Below, piece after piece: positions 25,540 to 34,340 of a stretch of DNA of 64,000 nucleotides. How positions within the stretch are numbered: position 1 is the first letter of the stretch; each line of letters starts with the position of its first letter. The stretch is from positions 175,505 to 239,504 of the forward strand of contig CACLSR010000001.1 of NCBI GenBank assembly GCA_902609685.1. The letters run 5' to 3'. Under the pieces are notes generated by a model. The model worked only from the letters and a program-made list of their open reading frames with translations. It did no database searches and was not told where the DNA came from. This DNA is from an uncultured Pelagibacteraceae bacterium. GTDB taxonomy: Bacteria > Pseudomonadota > Alphaproteobacteria > Pelagibacterales > Pelagibacteraceae. The position numbers and the translations under genes are program-made.

Positions 25540-25612
25540 AATGTGAGTAGAAGTAATCCTTGGTATTATTTTTACAATGGGTCAATTTGTACTTATGTGT
25601 TATTATAATTAA

Positions 25613-26293
25613 ATGATTTTCAAACAATTATTCGATAAAAATTCTTCTACATATACCTATTTAGTCTCATCAGGAAAAGGAAGAGAGGCATTAATTATCG
25701 ATCCTGTGTTAGAAAATGTTGGCGAATACATAAATTTACTAAAGGAGTTAGATTTAAAATTAGTAAAAGTAATTGATACCCACATACATGCAGATCATGT
25801 AACAGGGGCATCTAAGCTTAAAGATATTACTAAATGTTCTACTATTATGGGCGCCCATACTCCTGCAGATGCTGTTGAAATAAAAGTTAAAGATGATGAA
25901 TATATCAGTCTAGATAATCTTAAAATTAGAGCGATGTATACTCCTGGACATACTTCAGATAGTTATAGCTTTTTAATGGATAACTATCTTTTTTCAGGTG
26001 ACACACTTCTAATTAACGGGACTGGTCGAACAGACTTTCAAAATGGTAGTTCAAAAGATGCTTATAATTCAATTTTTAATAAACTTTTAAAATTACCTGA
26101 GGAAACTCTTTTGTACCCTGCTCATGATTATAAAGGTGAAAAAGTAAGCACGATTGGAAAAGAAAAAAAACAAAATCCAAGATTACAAGTAAGCAGTGTT
26201 GATGAATATATTGAGATCATGAACAATCTTAATTTAAAAAAACCTGCTCAGATTGATTTCAATGTATCTAAAAATATTAATTTAGGTGTTTAA
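25613..26293 (+). CDS. MBL-fold hydrolase, ETHE1/persulfide dioxygenase-like
   Basis: A 226-aa metallo-beta-lactamase fold protein. MIFKQLFDKNSSTYTYLV matches the ETHE1/Blh N-terminus. THIHADHVTGA gives the HxHxDH metal motif, TPGHTSDSYSF the third His, and FSGDTLLINGTGRTDFQNGS the bridging Asp with the GRTD signature. YPAHDYKG supplies the last His. These features fit glutathione persulfide dioxygenase, which oxidises sulfane sulfur to sulfite. It is a plus-strand single gene between two leftward operons. Confidence 0.85.
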   Translation: MIFKQLFDKNSSTYTYLVSSGKGREALIIDPVLENVGEYINLLKELDLKLVKVIDTHIHADHVTGASKLKDITKCSTIMGAHTPADAVEIKVKDDEYISLDNLKIRAMYTPGHTSDSYSFLMDNYLFSGDTLLINGTGRTDFQNGSSKDAYNSIFNKLLKLPEETLLYPAHDYKGEKVSTIGKEKKQNPRLQVSSVDEYIEIMNNLNLKKPAQIDFNVSKNINLGV

Positions 26294-26294
26294 A

Positions 26295-26663
26295 TTAAAT
26301 CGAGGACTCTAAAGCCTTATAGATTAGTTCTTTAGTAGTCTCTCCAAGACTTCGATAAACTTCTTTATTATCTTTGAAAATTAAAAGTGTAGTTTGATAT
26401 TGTACATTAAAAAAATTAGCAATTTCTTTGTTGGTGACATCAAATGCAAAATATTCAATATTTTTAAAATCATTTTTTGCTTTTTGCAAAACTTTCATTT
26501 GACTAGCACAGGACATACAATACTTAATCCAAGAACTCACTACTACAACCTTACCCTCAGATTGTGCTTTATCAAATAATTCTTTTTTAAAAGTTGTTTC
26601 CTTTTCCATAGCATTGACATTGAATGCAAATAAAAGAAAACAAATAGTTAAAATTTTTTTCAT
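26295..26663 (-). CDS. exported thioredoxin-like protein
   Basis: A 122-aa protein with a signal peptide (1 to about 18) and a thioredoxin-like domain. The active site reads YCMSCASQM (CxxC) instead of WCGPC, and TTLLIFKDNKEVYRS holds the equivalent of the cis-Pro strand with Thr in its place. It is probably a periplasmic disulfide reductase or DsbD-gamma-like partner. It is last in the leftward AzlCD chain and convergent with the persulfide dioxygenase gene. Confidence 0.75.
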   Translation of the reverse strand: MKKILTICFLLFAFNVNAMEKETTFKKELFDKAQSEGKVVVVSSWIKYCMSCASQMKVLQKAKNDFKNIEYFAFDVTNKEIANFFNVQYQTTLLIFKDNKEVYRSLGETTKELIYKALESSI

Positions 26664-26669
26664 GACTGC

Positions 26670-26984
26670 TTATACAACAAATATTAAAAACCAATAAGAA
26701 GCTAATCCTGAAAATATTGTCGCAATTATACTTCTAGAGAAAATACCAATAACCATTGCAATTATTGCAGCTAATATCTTTGGATTATCATCTATTTCGA
26801 ACAAGCCTTTGTCATTAATAAAAATTGCCGGAAAAATTATTGCAGGAAATATTGCAGATGGCACAAATGATAATATCTGTCTAATTCTATCATTGAACAT
26901 TTCCTTTTTAATTAAAGCTATCATAGAAAATCTTGTTAGATACGTAATCAATCCACAATATAAAATTAATGCCCAGTTGCTCAT
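26670..26984 (-). CDS. azlD: AzlD family branched-chain amino acid exporter subunit
   Basis: A 104-aa, three- to four-helix protein. It starts MSNWALILYCGLITYLTRFSMIAL and has LSFVPSAIFPAIIFPAIF, the AzlD signature. It overlaps the azlC 3' end by 4 bp. It forms the small subunit of the AzlCD exporter for branched-chain amino acids or analogues. Confidence 0.85.
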   Translation of the reverse strand: MSNWALILYCGLITYLTRFSMIALIKKEMFNDRIRQILSFVPSAIFPAIIFPAIFINDKGLFEIDDNPKILAAIIAMVIGIFSRSIIATIFSGLASYWFLIFVV

Positions 26985-27673
26985 ATTCTTTTATTTTTCG
27001 TTGTTAAAATCATTGCAGTAAACAACCCTGCAAAAGCGGCAACTATGACGTATGCTTTAAAAGGGATATAATTATATCCAAATGTAGCAACCAACCCTGA
27101 AATAATTATTACAATCACATTTATAAATTTTCTAAAGTCATTAACTAATAAGGCTAAAAAAGTTAAAGGAACCGCAAAACTTAGACCAAGTTTTTCTGGG
27201 ATTGCTGCTCCAAGTATAATTCCTAAAAATGTTGTTGATTGCCATATCACCCAACAAGTAGCTCCCCCACCTACTAAATGAAAATATCTATTATTATCTT
27301 TATTCTTTTTTAAATATTCATTTGAAATTGCAAATGCTTGATCGATTAAAAAGTATGAAATAATAATTTTCCAAATTAATTTTAAATCTGATAGATGTTC
27401 AGATACGACTGCACCATAAAGTAGATGTCTTGAATTAACAGCCCCAACAGAACTTATTATTACTAAAGATGAAGCTCCTCCTGAAAATAATTGTAATAAT
27501 ACTATTTGCGAAGCACCACCAAAAATTATTAAAGACATTGCCATTGTTTCAATTGGAGTAAATCCAATATCAATAGCCAATACGCCAAATATCAAACCAA
27601 ATGGGACCACTGGTATCATAAGTGGGCTTACATCAATAATTCCCTTTAAAAAAACTTTAAAGTTACTTTTCAT
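26981..27673 (-). CDS. azlC: AzlC family branched-chain amino acid exporter subunit
   Basis: A 230-aa protein with about six helices. The signatures are PFGLIFGVLAIDIGFTPIETMAMSLIIFGGASQIVLLQLF and VNSRHLLYGAVVSEHL (the NxRH motif). It lies in the same orientation as fbpABC and 17 bp after the ATPase gene, so it may share iron-regulated transcription even though its substrate is unrelated. Confidence 0.9.
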   Translation of the reverse strand: MKSNFKVFLKGIIDVSPLMIPVVPFGLIFGVLAIDIGFTPIETMAMSLIIFGGASQIVLLQLFSGGASSLVIISSVGAVNSRHLLYGAVVSEHLSDLKLIWKIIISYFLIDQAFAISNEYLKKNKDNNRYFHLVGGGATCWVIWQSTTFLGIILGAAIPEKLGLSFAVPLTFLALLVNDFRKFINVIVIIISGLVATFGYNYIPFKAYVIVAAFAGLFTAMILTTKNKRI

Positions 27674-27690
27674 TTTCTAAAAGGTTTTTA

Positions 27691-28752
27691 TTAGAAGCAA
27701 ACTATATGATCAATATGAATTGGTCTTTTGATACCAAATTTTTCATCCACTTCATGTTGATGTATATGGTGTGAGTGAACAAATACTGGAATTAAAGTAT
27801 TACTTGGAGCTCTAAGAGTATAAATAAAGTTAGTGCCTCTAAATTTTCGATCAACTACCTCAAGTTTTAAATTACTTGTATCATCATGCTCTAAGTCTTC
27901 TGGCTGAAGTAATAGTTGCACATTGGCACCTTCTGGATATTCTTTTATAAAATTCCCTTCAATAGTGCCTAAATCCCAGTTTTCTAAAGTATTTTTTCCA
28001 GTCACCTTTGCTGGAACTAAAATTCCTCTATTTAAAAAATTGACTACTTCAATAGAATTTGGCAAATGATAAACCTTGTAAGGATCATCAAATTGTTTCA
28101 GTTCTTGATTTAAAATTATTCCGCATTTAGATCCTAAATAAAATGCCTCATAAGAGTCATGAGTAACAATAATTGTTGTGATCTTTAATTTATTTAAAAT
28201 TTTTTTTAATCTTACTTGGATTTCTTCTTTAAAACTTTGGTCTACATTTGATAATGGCTCATCAAGTAACAACAAGTCTGGTTGCATTATCAATGATCTT
28301 GCTAAGGAGGCTCTTTGGGCTTCACCAGCACTTATTTCATGAGGATATTTATTCAGAATTTGAAATATATCTAATAAATCTACTATTTCTTTTAAACTAA
28401 TTTTTTTCTCTTTTTTTTCCTTATTTCTTTCAGAACCAAGCGAAATATTTTTTTCAATAGTGTAATGTGGGAATAGGCTATTATCTTGAAAAGCAAGTGA
28501 AACATTCCTTTCCTCTGGCTCTAAATTAATATTTTCAGAAGATAAAGTTTTTCCATTTAGTATGATTGATCCTTTTTTTAATTTTTCGAGGCCCGCAATC
28601 GTTCTTAAGATTGTGGTTTTGCCAATTCCTGAAGGACCTAAAAGACATATTACGTCACCTTGATTTTCAATTGCAAATGAAACATTTTTTACTTTAGTTT
28701 TGTTACCTACATTAAAATCAACGTTGTTAACTTCAAAAAAATTTTTAGTCAT
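27691..28752 (-). CDS. fbpC: Fe(III) ABC transporter ATP-binding protein
   Basis: A 353-aa protein of the spermidine/iron (CUT1-like) ATPase class. Walker A is GPSGIGKTT (39-47), the Q-loop is LAFQDNSLFPHYT, the signature is ISAGEAQRASLARSL, Walker B is LLLLDEPLSNVD and the switch is THDSYEA. A C-terminal TOBE-like regulatory domain starts near 245. Its start overlaps the permease by 8 bp. The iron role is inferred from the neighbours. Confidence 0.88.
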   Translation of the reverse strand: MTKNFFEVNNVDFNVGNKTKVKNVSFAIENQGDVICLLGPSGIGKTTILRTIAGLEKLKKGSIILNGKTLSSENINLEPEERNVSLAFQDNSLFPHYTIEKNISLGSERNKEKKEKKISLKEIVDLLDIFQILNKYPHEISAGEAQRASLARSLIMQPDLLLLDEPLSNVDQSFKEEIQVRLKKILNKLKITTIIVTHDSYEAFYLGSKCGIILNQELKQFDDPYKVYHLPNSIEVVNFLNRGILVPAKVTGKNTLENWDLGTIEGNFIKEYPEGANVQLLLQPEDLEHDDTSNLKLEVVDRKFRGTNFIYTLRAPSNTLIPVFVHSHHIHQHEVDEKFGIKRPIHIDHIVCF

Positions 28753-30364
28753 TATTATCTCTTAAAATATATTTAGATGTAACAATTATGAAGAAAGTTG
28801 CAATCAAAATCAAAAATAATGAAGGTACCGCTGCAGCCTCAAGTAAATCCTCTGATGCAGAGATATAAGCTGTGGTTGCAAAAGTTTCAAAATTAAAAGG
28901 TCTTAAAATTAGAGTAATTGGTAGTTCTCTTATTATTTCTAAAGAGACTAAAATTCCAACAAACAACAAAGAATTTCTCAAAAAAGGAATATGGATATTC
29001 ATAAACGTTTTTCTTTTTGAGTAACCAAGTAAATATGAGCTTTCATCAACTGAAATATTAATTTTCTCATAGCCTGATTTAATTCCATTATAAGCAAGAG
29101 AATAAAATCTAATAAAGTATACAAGCACTAATCCAAGGATTGATCCTATAAAAACTTTTTTGATAGAAACAAAACCCAAATTTTTAATCACACTATCATC
29201 AAACCATGCAATAAAGGTTATGAATGCGACAGCTAAAATAACTCCAGGAATTGCATAACCTGAAATAGATAATGTGGATAAAATATTTAATGTTTTGTTT
29301 TTATTTACTCTATTTCCATAATTGGAAACTAAACCAAATATTATCAACAGCAGACTTGATAAAATTACTAAATAAAGAGTATTCATTAATAAATCTAAGA
29401 TTCTTAAATCAAACAAATTTTCTGGAAATTTAATTGTCCAATACATCATCTGACTAAGCGGAAATAAAAAACTTAAAAAAAATACTAAAAAACAAAAAGA
29501 AAAAGCTAAAAAAGCTTTTTTACCTGAAAGTTGTATTTTTTGTTTTTGTTTAAATCCTGCCTTGGTATTGAAGTGATATTTGGCATTTTTTCTTGATAAA
29601 TTTTCTAAGATAAAAAGTGCAAAAATAAATAACAATAAAAAGAACGATAATTGATTTGCAAATGCTAAATCATCAAAAGCAATCCATGAATTATAAATAC
29701 CTGTTGTTAACGTATTTATTGAGAAGAAATCTACTGCACCAAATTCAGCAAGTGTTTCCATAGCCACCAGCGATAAGCCAGCAACTATAGCAGGTCGTGC
29801 TGCTGGGAGAATAATTGAATAAAATGCCTTAAACTTTGTAAACCCTAGATTTTTTCCTAAATCAATTATGTTTTGTGATTGATATAAAAATGACGCTCTA
29901 GCTAGAATATAAACGTAGGCATAAAGTGAAAAAGAAATTGATAATACTACACCTAACAAACCATCAAATTTAGGAATGCTTTGGTTGTAATTACCCTCAC
30001 CAAATAAATTTTTTAAAATAGTATAGGCAGTTCCATAATTTTCAAAAAAAGCTGTTAAGGAGTACGCATAGATATAAGGTGGTACAGCAAAAGATAAAAT
30101 TAGTGCCCATTTAAAAAAATTACTAAAAGGAAAATTAAAAAATGAAACTAAGTAAGCTGATCCTGTCCCTATAATGAAAGTTAAAATTAAAACACTCACC
30201 AATAAGATTAGGGAATTGAAAATATACTCCAATAAAAAAGTATCTTTTAATACTTGATAATAATTAGAGGTATTCTCAAAAAAACTAGAAAAAACTGTTA
30301 AAATTGGAATGATTACAAATAATGAAATTACAAAAGAAGATATATACCAAAAATTTATTCTCAT
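28745..30364 (-). CDS. fbpB: Fe(III) ABC transporter fused permease
   Basis: A 539-aa protein with twelve membrane helices, two BPD_transp_1 halves fused as in FbpB/SfuB. The EAA loops read DLGKNLGFTKFKAFYSIILPAARPAI (first half) and ESSYLLGYSKRKTFMNIHIPFLRNSL (second half). It is the membrane channel of the ferric iron importer with the binding protein upstream and the ATPase downstream. It is separated from the binding-protein gene by a small ORF and a hairpin. Confidence 0.9.
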   Translation of the reverse strand: MRINFWYISSFVISLFVIIPILTVFSSFFENTSNYYQVLKDTFLLEYIFNSLILLVSVLILTFIIGTGSAYLVSFFNFPFSNFFKWALILSFAVPPYIYAYSLTAFFENYGTAYTILKNLFGEGNYNQSIPKFDGLLGVVLSISFSLYAYVYILARASFLYQSQNIIDLGKNLGFTKFKAFYSIILPAARPAIVAGLSLVAMETLAEFGAVDFFSINTLTTGIYNSWIAFDDLAFANQLSFFLLLFIFALFILENLSRKNAKYHFNTKAGFKQKQKIQLSGKKAFLAFSFCFLVFFLSFLFPLSQMMYWTIKFPENLFDLRILDLLMNTLYLVILSSLLLIIFGLVSNYGNRVNKNKTLNILSTLSISGYAIPGVILAVAFITFIAWFDDSVIKNLGFVSIKKVFIGSILGLVLVYFIRFYSLAYNGIKSGYEKINISVDESSYLLGYSKRKTFMNIHIPFLRNSLLFVGILVSLEIIRELPITLILRPFNFETFATTAYISASEDLLEAAAVPSLFLILIATFFIIVTSKYILRDNND

Positions 30365-30400
30365 AATTTATAATCCGCCTTATAAACATGAAAGTATTAT

Positions 30401-30445
30401 GTTCAAGGCCTTAGTAAGGAGACAACTTAACTAAGGCGCTTGAAC
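30401..30445 (-). terminator. stem-loop between binding-protein and permease genes
   Basis: A long stem pairs gttcaaggccttagt (30401-30415) with its near complement at 30430-30445, with one bulged base. It lies after the small ORF and before fbpB on the minus strand. There is no clear U-run, so an mRNA-stabilising or attenuating hairpin is more likely than a full terminator. Confidence 0.55.
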
Positions 30446-30455
30446 ACCCAGAAAA

Positions 30456-30626
30456 TCAAAAATCAAATACTTTTAGGATAAGCGGAACCTCCTCAGTTTT
30501 AATTTGTGAAAGCTTTCTGTTATTTACTCTTTTGTTGATTTTTTCACACTCCAAACTGCATGGGGAACATGCTTTGGAAGGTTTATTTAAATCAATTTCA
30601 GAAATAAATTTCTTTTGTTCTTCCAT
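30456..30626 (-). CDS. small Cys-motif protein in iron-transport operon
   Basis: A 56-aa frame from ATG 30626, 3 bp after the fbpA-like stop, to TGA 30456. The central CSPCSLEC (CxxCxxxC) motif, in a charged context, could bind iron, zinc or an Fe-S cluster. The N-terminal half is acidic-basic and the end is hydrophobic (EVPLILKVFDF). It is unrecognised. The position inside a Fur-box-controlled operon suggests a cytoplasmic metal-handling or sensing role. Confidence 0.6.
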   Translation of the reverse strand: MEEQKKFISEIDLNKPSKACSPCSLECEKINKRVNNRKLSQIKTEEVPLILKVFDF

Positions 30627-30629
30627 TTG

Positions 30630-31658
30630 CTATTTCCACCCAGCAGCTGTCATTACTTCAACTGCAGCAGCTTGATTTTTTCCATAAGAAGCTAATTTAG
30701 TTTTCATATCTTGTTTGAAATCTAATCCTAAATTATTGACTACTAATGGACTTGGTGAAACACCATCAATCATTGGGAACTCAAAAGTATTGTTTGTAAA
30801 ATGCTCTTGAGACTCTGGAGTTAATAAAAACTCTACAAGTTTAACAGCGTTAGCTTTGTTAGGTGCACCTTTTACTAAAGCCGCACAACTAACATTCATA
30901 TGCGTTCCTCTATCATTTTGATTAGGAAAGAAAGCTTTAACTTTTTTTGCAGCTTCCTGTTGCTCCGCACCTTTTTTACCGGATAACATAAGAGCTAAGT
31001 AGTAAGTATTAGCTACAGCAATGTCAGCTTCACCCGCTGCGACTGCCATAATTTGCGCTCTATCATTACCTGTTGGTGTTCTTGCCATGTTTGCAACAAC
31101 TCCTTCAGCCCATGCCGCTGTTGCAGCTTTTCCATTATTTTTAATCAAAGATGCTACAAGAGATTTATTATAAATGTTACTAGATTTTCTTATTACTAAT
31201 CTACCTTTCCACTTTGGATCAGCTAAACCTTCATAAGTCATTCCAGATAATTCAGCACCAGTTACTCTCTCTGGTGAGTAATAAATTATTCTTGCTCTTT
31301 TTGCGATTCCAACCCACTTGTTTGTTCTAAAGCTTTTTGGAACAGCATCTTTAATTGCTGCAGATGTTAAACCACCTTGAAGTGCACCTTTTGCATCCAT
31401 TGCACCACATCTACCTGCATCTGCAGTGATGTATAAATCAGCAGAAGAGTCTGCACCTTCGCTAATGATTCTTTTTTCTAGAGCACCTGATTTTCCGTTT
31501 ATCAAATTAACTTTAATCCCAGTCATATTTGTAAACTTAGAATAAAGCTCAGAGTCTGCTTTATAATGTCTTGCATTGAAAACATTAACCTCGTTAGCAA
31601 TTGCTAATGATGATGCAATTACTGAAAAGACTAACGTTATAATTGATATCTTCCTCAT
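30630..31658 (-). CDS. fbpA: Fe(III) ABC transporter periplasmic binding protein
   Basis: A 342-aa protein with a Sec signal peptide (1 to about 21, cleaved near AIANEV). The mature start VNVFNARHYKADSELYSKF is characteristic of FbpA/SfuA/FutA ferric binding proteins. ANTYYLALML carries the adjacent Tyr pair typical of the iron site. It binds Fe3+ in the periplasm. It is first in the operon, with a Fur-type palindrome about 40 bp upstream, so it should be induced by iron limitation. Confidence 0.92.
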   Translation of the reverse strand: MRKISIITLVFSVIASSLAIANEVNVFNARHYKADSELYSKFTNMTGIKVNLINGKSGALEKRIISEGADSSADLYITADAGRCGAMDAKGALQGGLTSAAIKDAVPKSFRTNKWVGIAKRARIIYYSPERVTGAELSGMTYEGLADPKWKGRLVIRKSSNIYNKSLVASLIKNNGKAATAAWAEGVVANMARTPTGNDRAQIMAVAAGEADIAVANTYYLALMLSGKKGAEQQEAAKKVKAFFPNQNDRGTHMNVSCAALVKGAPNKANAVKLVEFLLTPESQEHFTNNTFEFPMIDGVSPSPLVVNNLGLDFKQDMKTKLASYGKNQAAAVEVMTAAGWK

Positions 31659-31694
31659 TTATTCTCCGTTATTCCTAGTTCTTCCGCATGATTT

Positions 31695-31733
31695 AATGAG
31701 AATGAGAACTATTCTCATTGAGAATGATTATCA
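31695..31733 (-). promoter_or_regulatory. Fur-type box upstream of fbpA
   Basis: A 19-bp palindrome aatgagaactattctcatt (31701-31719) has perfect 8-bp arms and closely resembles the Fur consensus of repeated NAT(A/T)AT hexamers. Overlapping half sites extend it on both sides (aatgagaa at 31695-31702; gagaatgattatca at 31720-31733), so two dimers could bind. It sits between the LysR gene and the iron-transporter start. Confidence 0.8.
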
Positions 31734-31752
31734 ATCGCAATAGTGTCGCAGT

Positions 31753-32646
31753 CTATTGGGACTTCCAGTCGCCTATTTTGCTAAATAAGAAATTTCTAAA
31801 AGCTGTCACTCTAGCTGTGTTTTTTAGAGATTGAGGATAAACAAAGTGTGCTTCCGTGATTGGTCCCTCTGATTTTGGAAGGACTTTAATTATATTTCTT
31901 GAATTACTAACAAGATATTCTGGTAATGCAGCTAAACCAACACCAGCTTCTACTGCTAAAAGCAGTCCCATTACGCTATTAACCTTCATAATAGTCTTTC
32001 GCTTTTTACCATCATGCATTCCTAATTTAAGCGCCCAATCTGGATTATAAACTGGTGATGGAGCCCCTTTACCAAAAGATATAAATTTATGCTTATTTAA
32101 ATCAGCTATAGTCTTAGGCATACCATGTTTCTCCAAGTACTTATTTGAACCATATATAAAGTACTTAAGATCAATCAACTTTTTTTGGATATAATTTAGT
32201 TGTTTTGGTCTTCTCATAAAAATACCAATATCAGCTTGTCTGGTACTCAAATCTAACTCTTTGTCCTCAAAAATAAGCTCTATTTCTACTTCAGGGTTTA
32301 GACGCATAAATTCTTCAATTCTTGGTGTTAACCAATGTGTACCAAAACTTCTAACTGTTGTAATTGTTAATTTACCAGTGGGTTTATTTTTTTGATCACC
32401 TAAAGATGTTTCAACTTCTTTTAATTTGCTAATAACTTCATGAGCAGTCTTAAAAACATATTCTCCATTTTCTGTAAGTGTAAGCCCTCTTGCATGTCTT
32501 TCAAATAACTGAACTTTTAGATCCTGTTCTAAAGATTGAATTTGTCTACTAATTGCAGATTGACTAAGGTTTAAATTAACAGTGGCATTAGTAAAACTTC
32601 CTGCCTCCGCTACTGCATGAAAAATCTTAAGTTTGTCCCAATCCAT
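31753..32646 (-). CDS. LysR-family transcriptional regulator
   Basis: A 297-aa LTTR. Residues 1-60 are the wHTH (DKLKIFHAVAEAGSFTNATVNLNLSQSAISRQIQSLEQDL), followed by the linker helix and a periplasmic-binding-protein-like effector domain (from about 90). The ATG overlaps the stop of the AcuI-like gene, so it is third in a folE-acuI-lysR unit. The effector is unknown; acrylate or an aromatic acid would be guesses. Confidence 0.9.
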   Translation of the reverse strand: MDWDKLKIFHAVAEAGSFTNATVNLNLSQSAISRQIQSLEQDLKVQLFERHARGLTLTENGEYVFKTAHEVISKLKEVETSLGDQKNKPTGKLTITTVRSFGTHWLTPRIEEFMRLNPEVEIELIFEDKELDLSTRQADIGIFMRRPKQLNYIQKKLIDLKYFIYGSNKYLEKHGMPKTIADLNKHKFISFGKGAPSPVYNPDWALKLGMHDGKKRKTIMKVNSVMGLLLAVEAGVGLAALPEYLVSNSRNIIKVLPKSEGPITEAHFVYPQSLKNTARVTAFRNFLFSKIGDWKSQ

Positions 32647-33647
32647 TATTTATTTAAATCAACCAAAACTCTCCCAGAAATTTCACCCTTTAATATTTTA
32701 GGATAAGTTTCAATTAACTCCTCTAAGCTAACTGTTTGAATTGATTTTTCTATTAAATTAAAGTCAATTAGTTTTGCTGCTTCACCCCAAATAAATTCTC
32801 TTCTTTTGATACTGCAATTAGCAGAGTCCATTCCCCAAAGTTTTATTCCTCGTAACATAAATGGAATAACATTAGTGTTAAGTTCATTAGTACTTGCATT
32901 ACCACAGACCGCTATTATTCCATTTGAATTAGTTTGGACAATTGCATTTGATAAAATTTTTCCACCGACCGTATCAACTACTCCATCCCATAAACCTTTA
33001 TCTATAAGCTTAGGATCTTTATCAAATTCACTACGATTTATAACATTTTTAGCACCTAACGTTTTAAGATAATCTGCTTTTGAGTCTTTGCCTGAAACAG
33101 CTGTTACATTGTATCCCATTTTATTTAGTATCATTACCGCAATACTTCCTACTCCTCCTGATGCTCCAGTAACTAAAACATCATTTACTTTTGCACCAAG
33201 TAATATTTCTTCTCTTGCTTTAATTGCAAATGCAGCCATCAAAGAAGTAAAGCCCGCAGTTCCTAAAATCATTGCTTGCTTACTTGTTAAGTCATCTGGT
33301 TTCTTAACTAAAAAATCACCATTGACTTTTGCCATTTGCGAGTACCCACCATAAAAGATTTCTCCAACTCTAAACCCGGTTAAAATTACTTGATCACCTG
33401 ACTTAAACTTTGAATTTTCACTGTCAACAACACGCCCTGAAAAATCGATTCCAGGGATATGAGGAAATTCTTTTACTAATCTTCCACCATTTTTTAAAAT
33501 CATTCCATCTTTAAAATTAAGATCTGAATAATCTACTTTGATAGTGACATCACCATGTTTTAAAAAACTTTTATCTACTGATTTTACTTCTCTTGTAAAG
33601 TTGTCACCTTCTTGATTTAAAACTAATGCTTTAAATTGATCTGACAC
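32646..33647 (-). CDS. acuI: acrylyl-CoA reductase-like quinone oxidoreductase (AcuI/YhdH family)
   Basis: A 333-aa zinc-free MDR protein. FKALVLNQEGDNF, DYSDLNFKDGMILKNGGRLVKEFPHIPGIDFSGRVV and VLVTGASGGVGSIAVMIL (NADPH Rossmann loop) match the AcuI/YhdH family. LWGMDSANCSIKRREFIW is also typical. AcuI reduces acryloyl-CoA to propionyl-CoA with NADPH, which detoxifies the acrylate made from DMSP cleavage. It lies 2 bp after folE. A general reductase role remains possible. Confidence 0.85.
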   Translation of the reverse strand: MSDQFKALVLNQEGDNFTREVKSVDKSFLKHGDVTIKVDYSDLNFKDGMILKNGGRLVKEFPHIPGIDFSGRVVDSENSKFKSGDQVILTGFRVGEIFYGGYSQMAKVNGDFLVKKPDDLTSKQAMILGTAGFTSLMAAFAIKAREEILLGAKVNDVLVTGASGGVGSIAVMILNKMGYNVTAVSGKDSKADYLKTLGAKNVINRSEFDKDPKLIDKGLWDGVVDTVGGKILSNAIVQTNSNGIIAVCGNASTNELNTNVIPFMLRGIKLWGMDSANCSIKRREFIWGEAAKLIDFNLIEKSIQTVSLEELIETYPKILKGEISGRVLVDLNK

Positions 33648-33649
33648 TT

Positions 33650-34264
33650 TTAATCTTTTGAATTGCTAATTAACCTTAAATATCTATTTTGATAACTTAG
33701 ATCTTCTTTGAATTGACCTAAATAATAATTTGTAACTGTTGTTGCTTGTTCTTTTTTAATTCCTCTCATAGTCATACACTGATGAGTTGAGTCTATTGTC
33801 ACTGCTACTCCTTTGGCATCCAATGCCCCCATTAGTGTATTCGCAATTTGCATAGTTAATCTTTCTTGAGTTTGCAATCTTTTTGAGAAAACCTCAACAA
33901 CTCTTGCCAATTTACTTAACCCAACAACTCTTTCATTAGGGATATAAGCTACGTGCGCTTTGCCTATAATAGGTGCCATGTGATGTTCGCAATGACTTTG
34001 AACAGAAATATTCTTTTGAATAACCATGTCATCATACCCATCGACATCACCAAATGTTTTATCTAAAACTTGGATAGGATCTTCTTTATAACCTTTAAAA
34101 TATTCTTTAAATGCTTTAACCACTCTTTTTGGTGTTTCCAATAATCCTTCTCTACTTGGATCTTCACCCATCCAAGCTAAAATAGTTTTAAAAGCTTCTT
34201 CAGCTTCCTTATCAGAAATCTTTTTAGAATTTTGATTATTATCTATATCTTTAACTAATTTCAT
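33650..34264 (-). CDS. folE: GTP cyclohydrolase I
   Basis: A 204-aa enzyme of normal FolE length. VQSHCEHHMAPIIGKAHVAYIPN carries the zinc Cys and catalytic His, QERLTMQIANTL is the central helix and STHQCMTMRGIKK the second zinc Cys. It makes dihydroneopterin triphosphate, the first step to folate, which feeds the many tetrahydrofolate-using enzymes of the window. It heads the leftward folE-acuI-lysR unit. Confidence 0.95.
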   Translation of the reverse strand: MKLVKDIDNNQNSKKISDKEAEEAFKTILAWMGEDPSREGLLETPKRVVKAFKEYFKGYKEDPIQVLDKTFGDVDGYDDMVIQKNISVQSHCEHHMAPIIGKAHVAYIPNERVVGLSKLARVVEVFSKRLQTQERLTMQIANTLMGALDAKGVAVTIDSTHQCMTMRGIKKEQATTVTNYYLGQFKEDLSYQNRYLRLISNSKD

Positions 34265-34340
34265 GGTGGGTTTTATACCTATAAATGTGTATTTTTAAAA
34301 TATTTAATATATCTAGATATGTGCTACATAATCACCGAAT

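Noticed and set aside
25604-25609. TATAAT just before the MBL gene
   Set aside because: Too close to the ATG (4 bp) to serve as its -10 unless the start is wrong, and the N-terminus fits the family.
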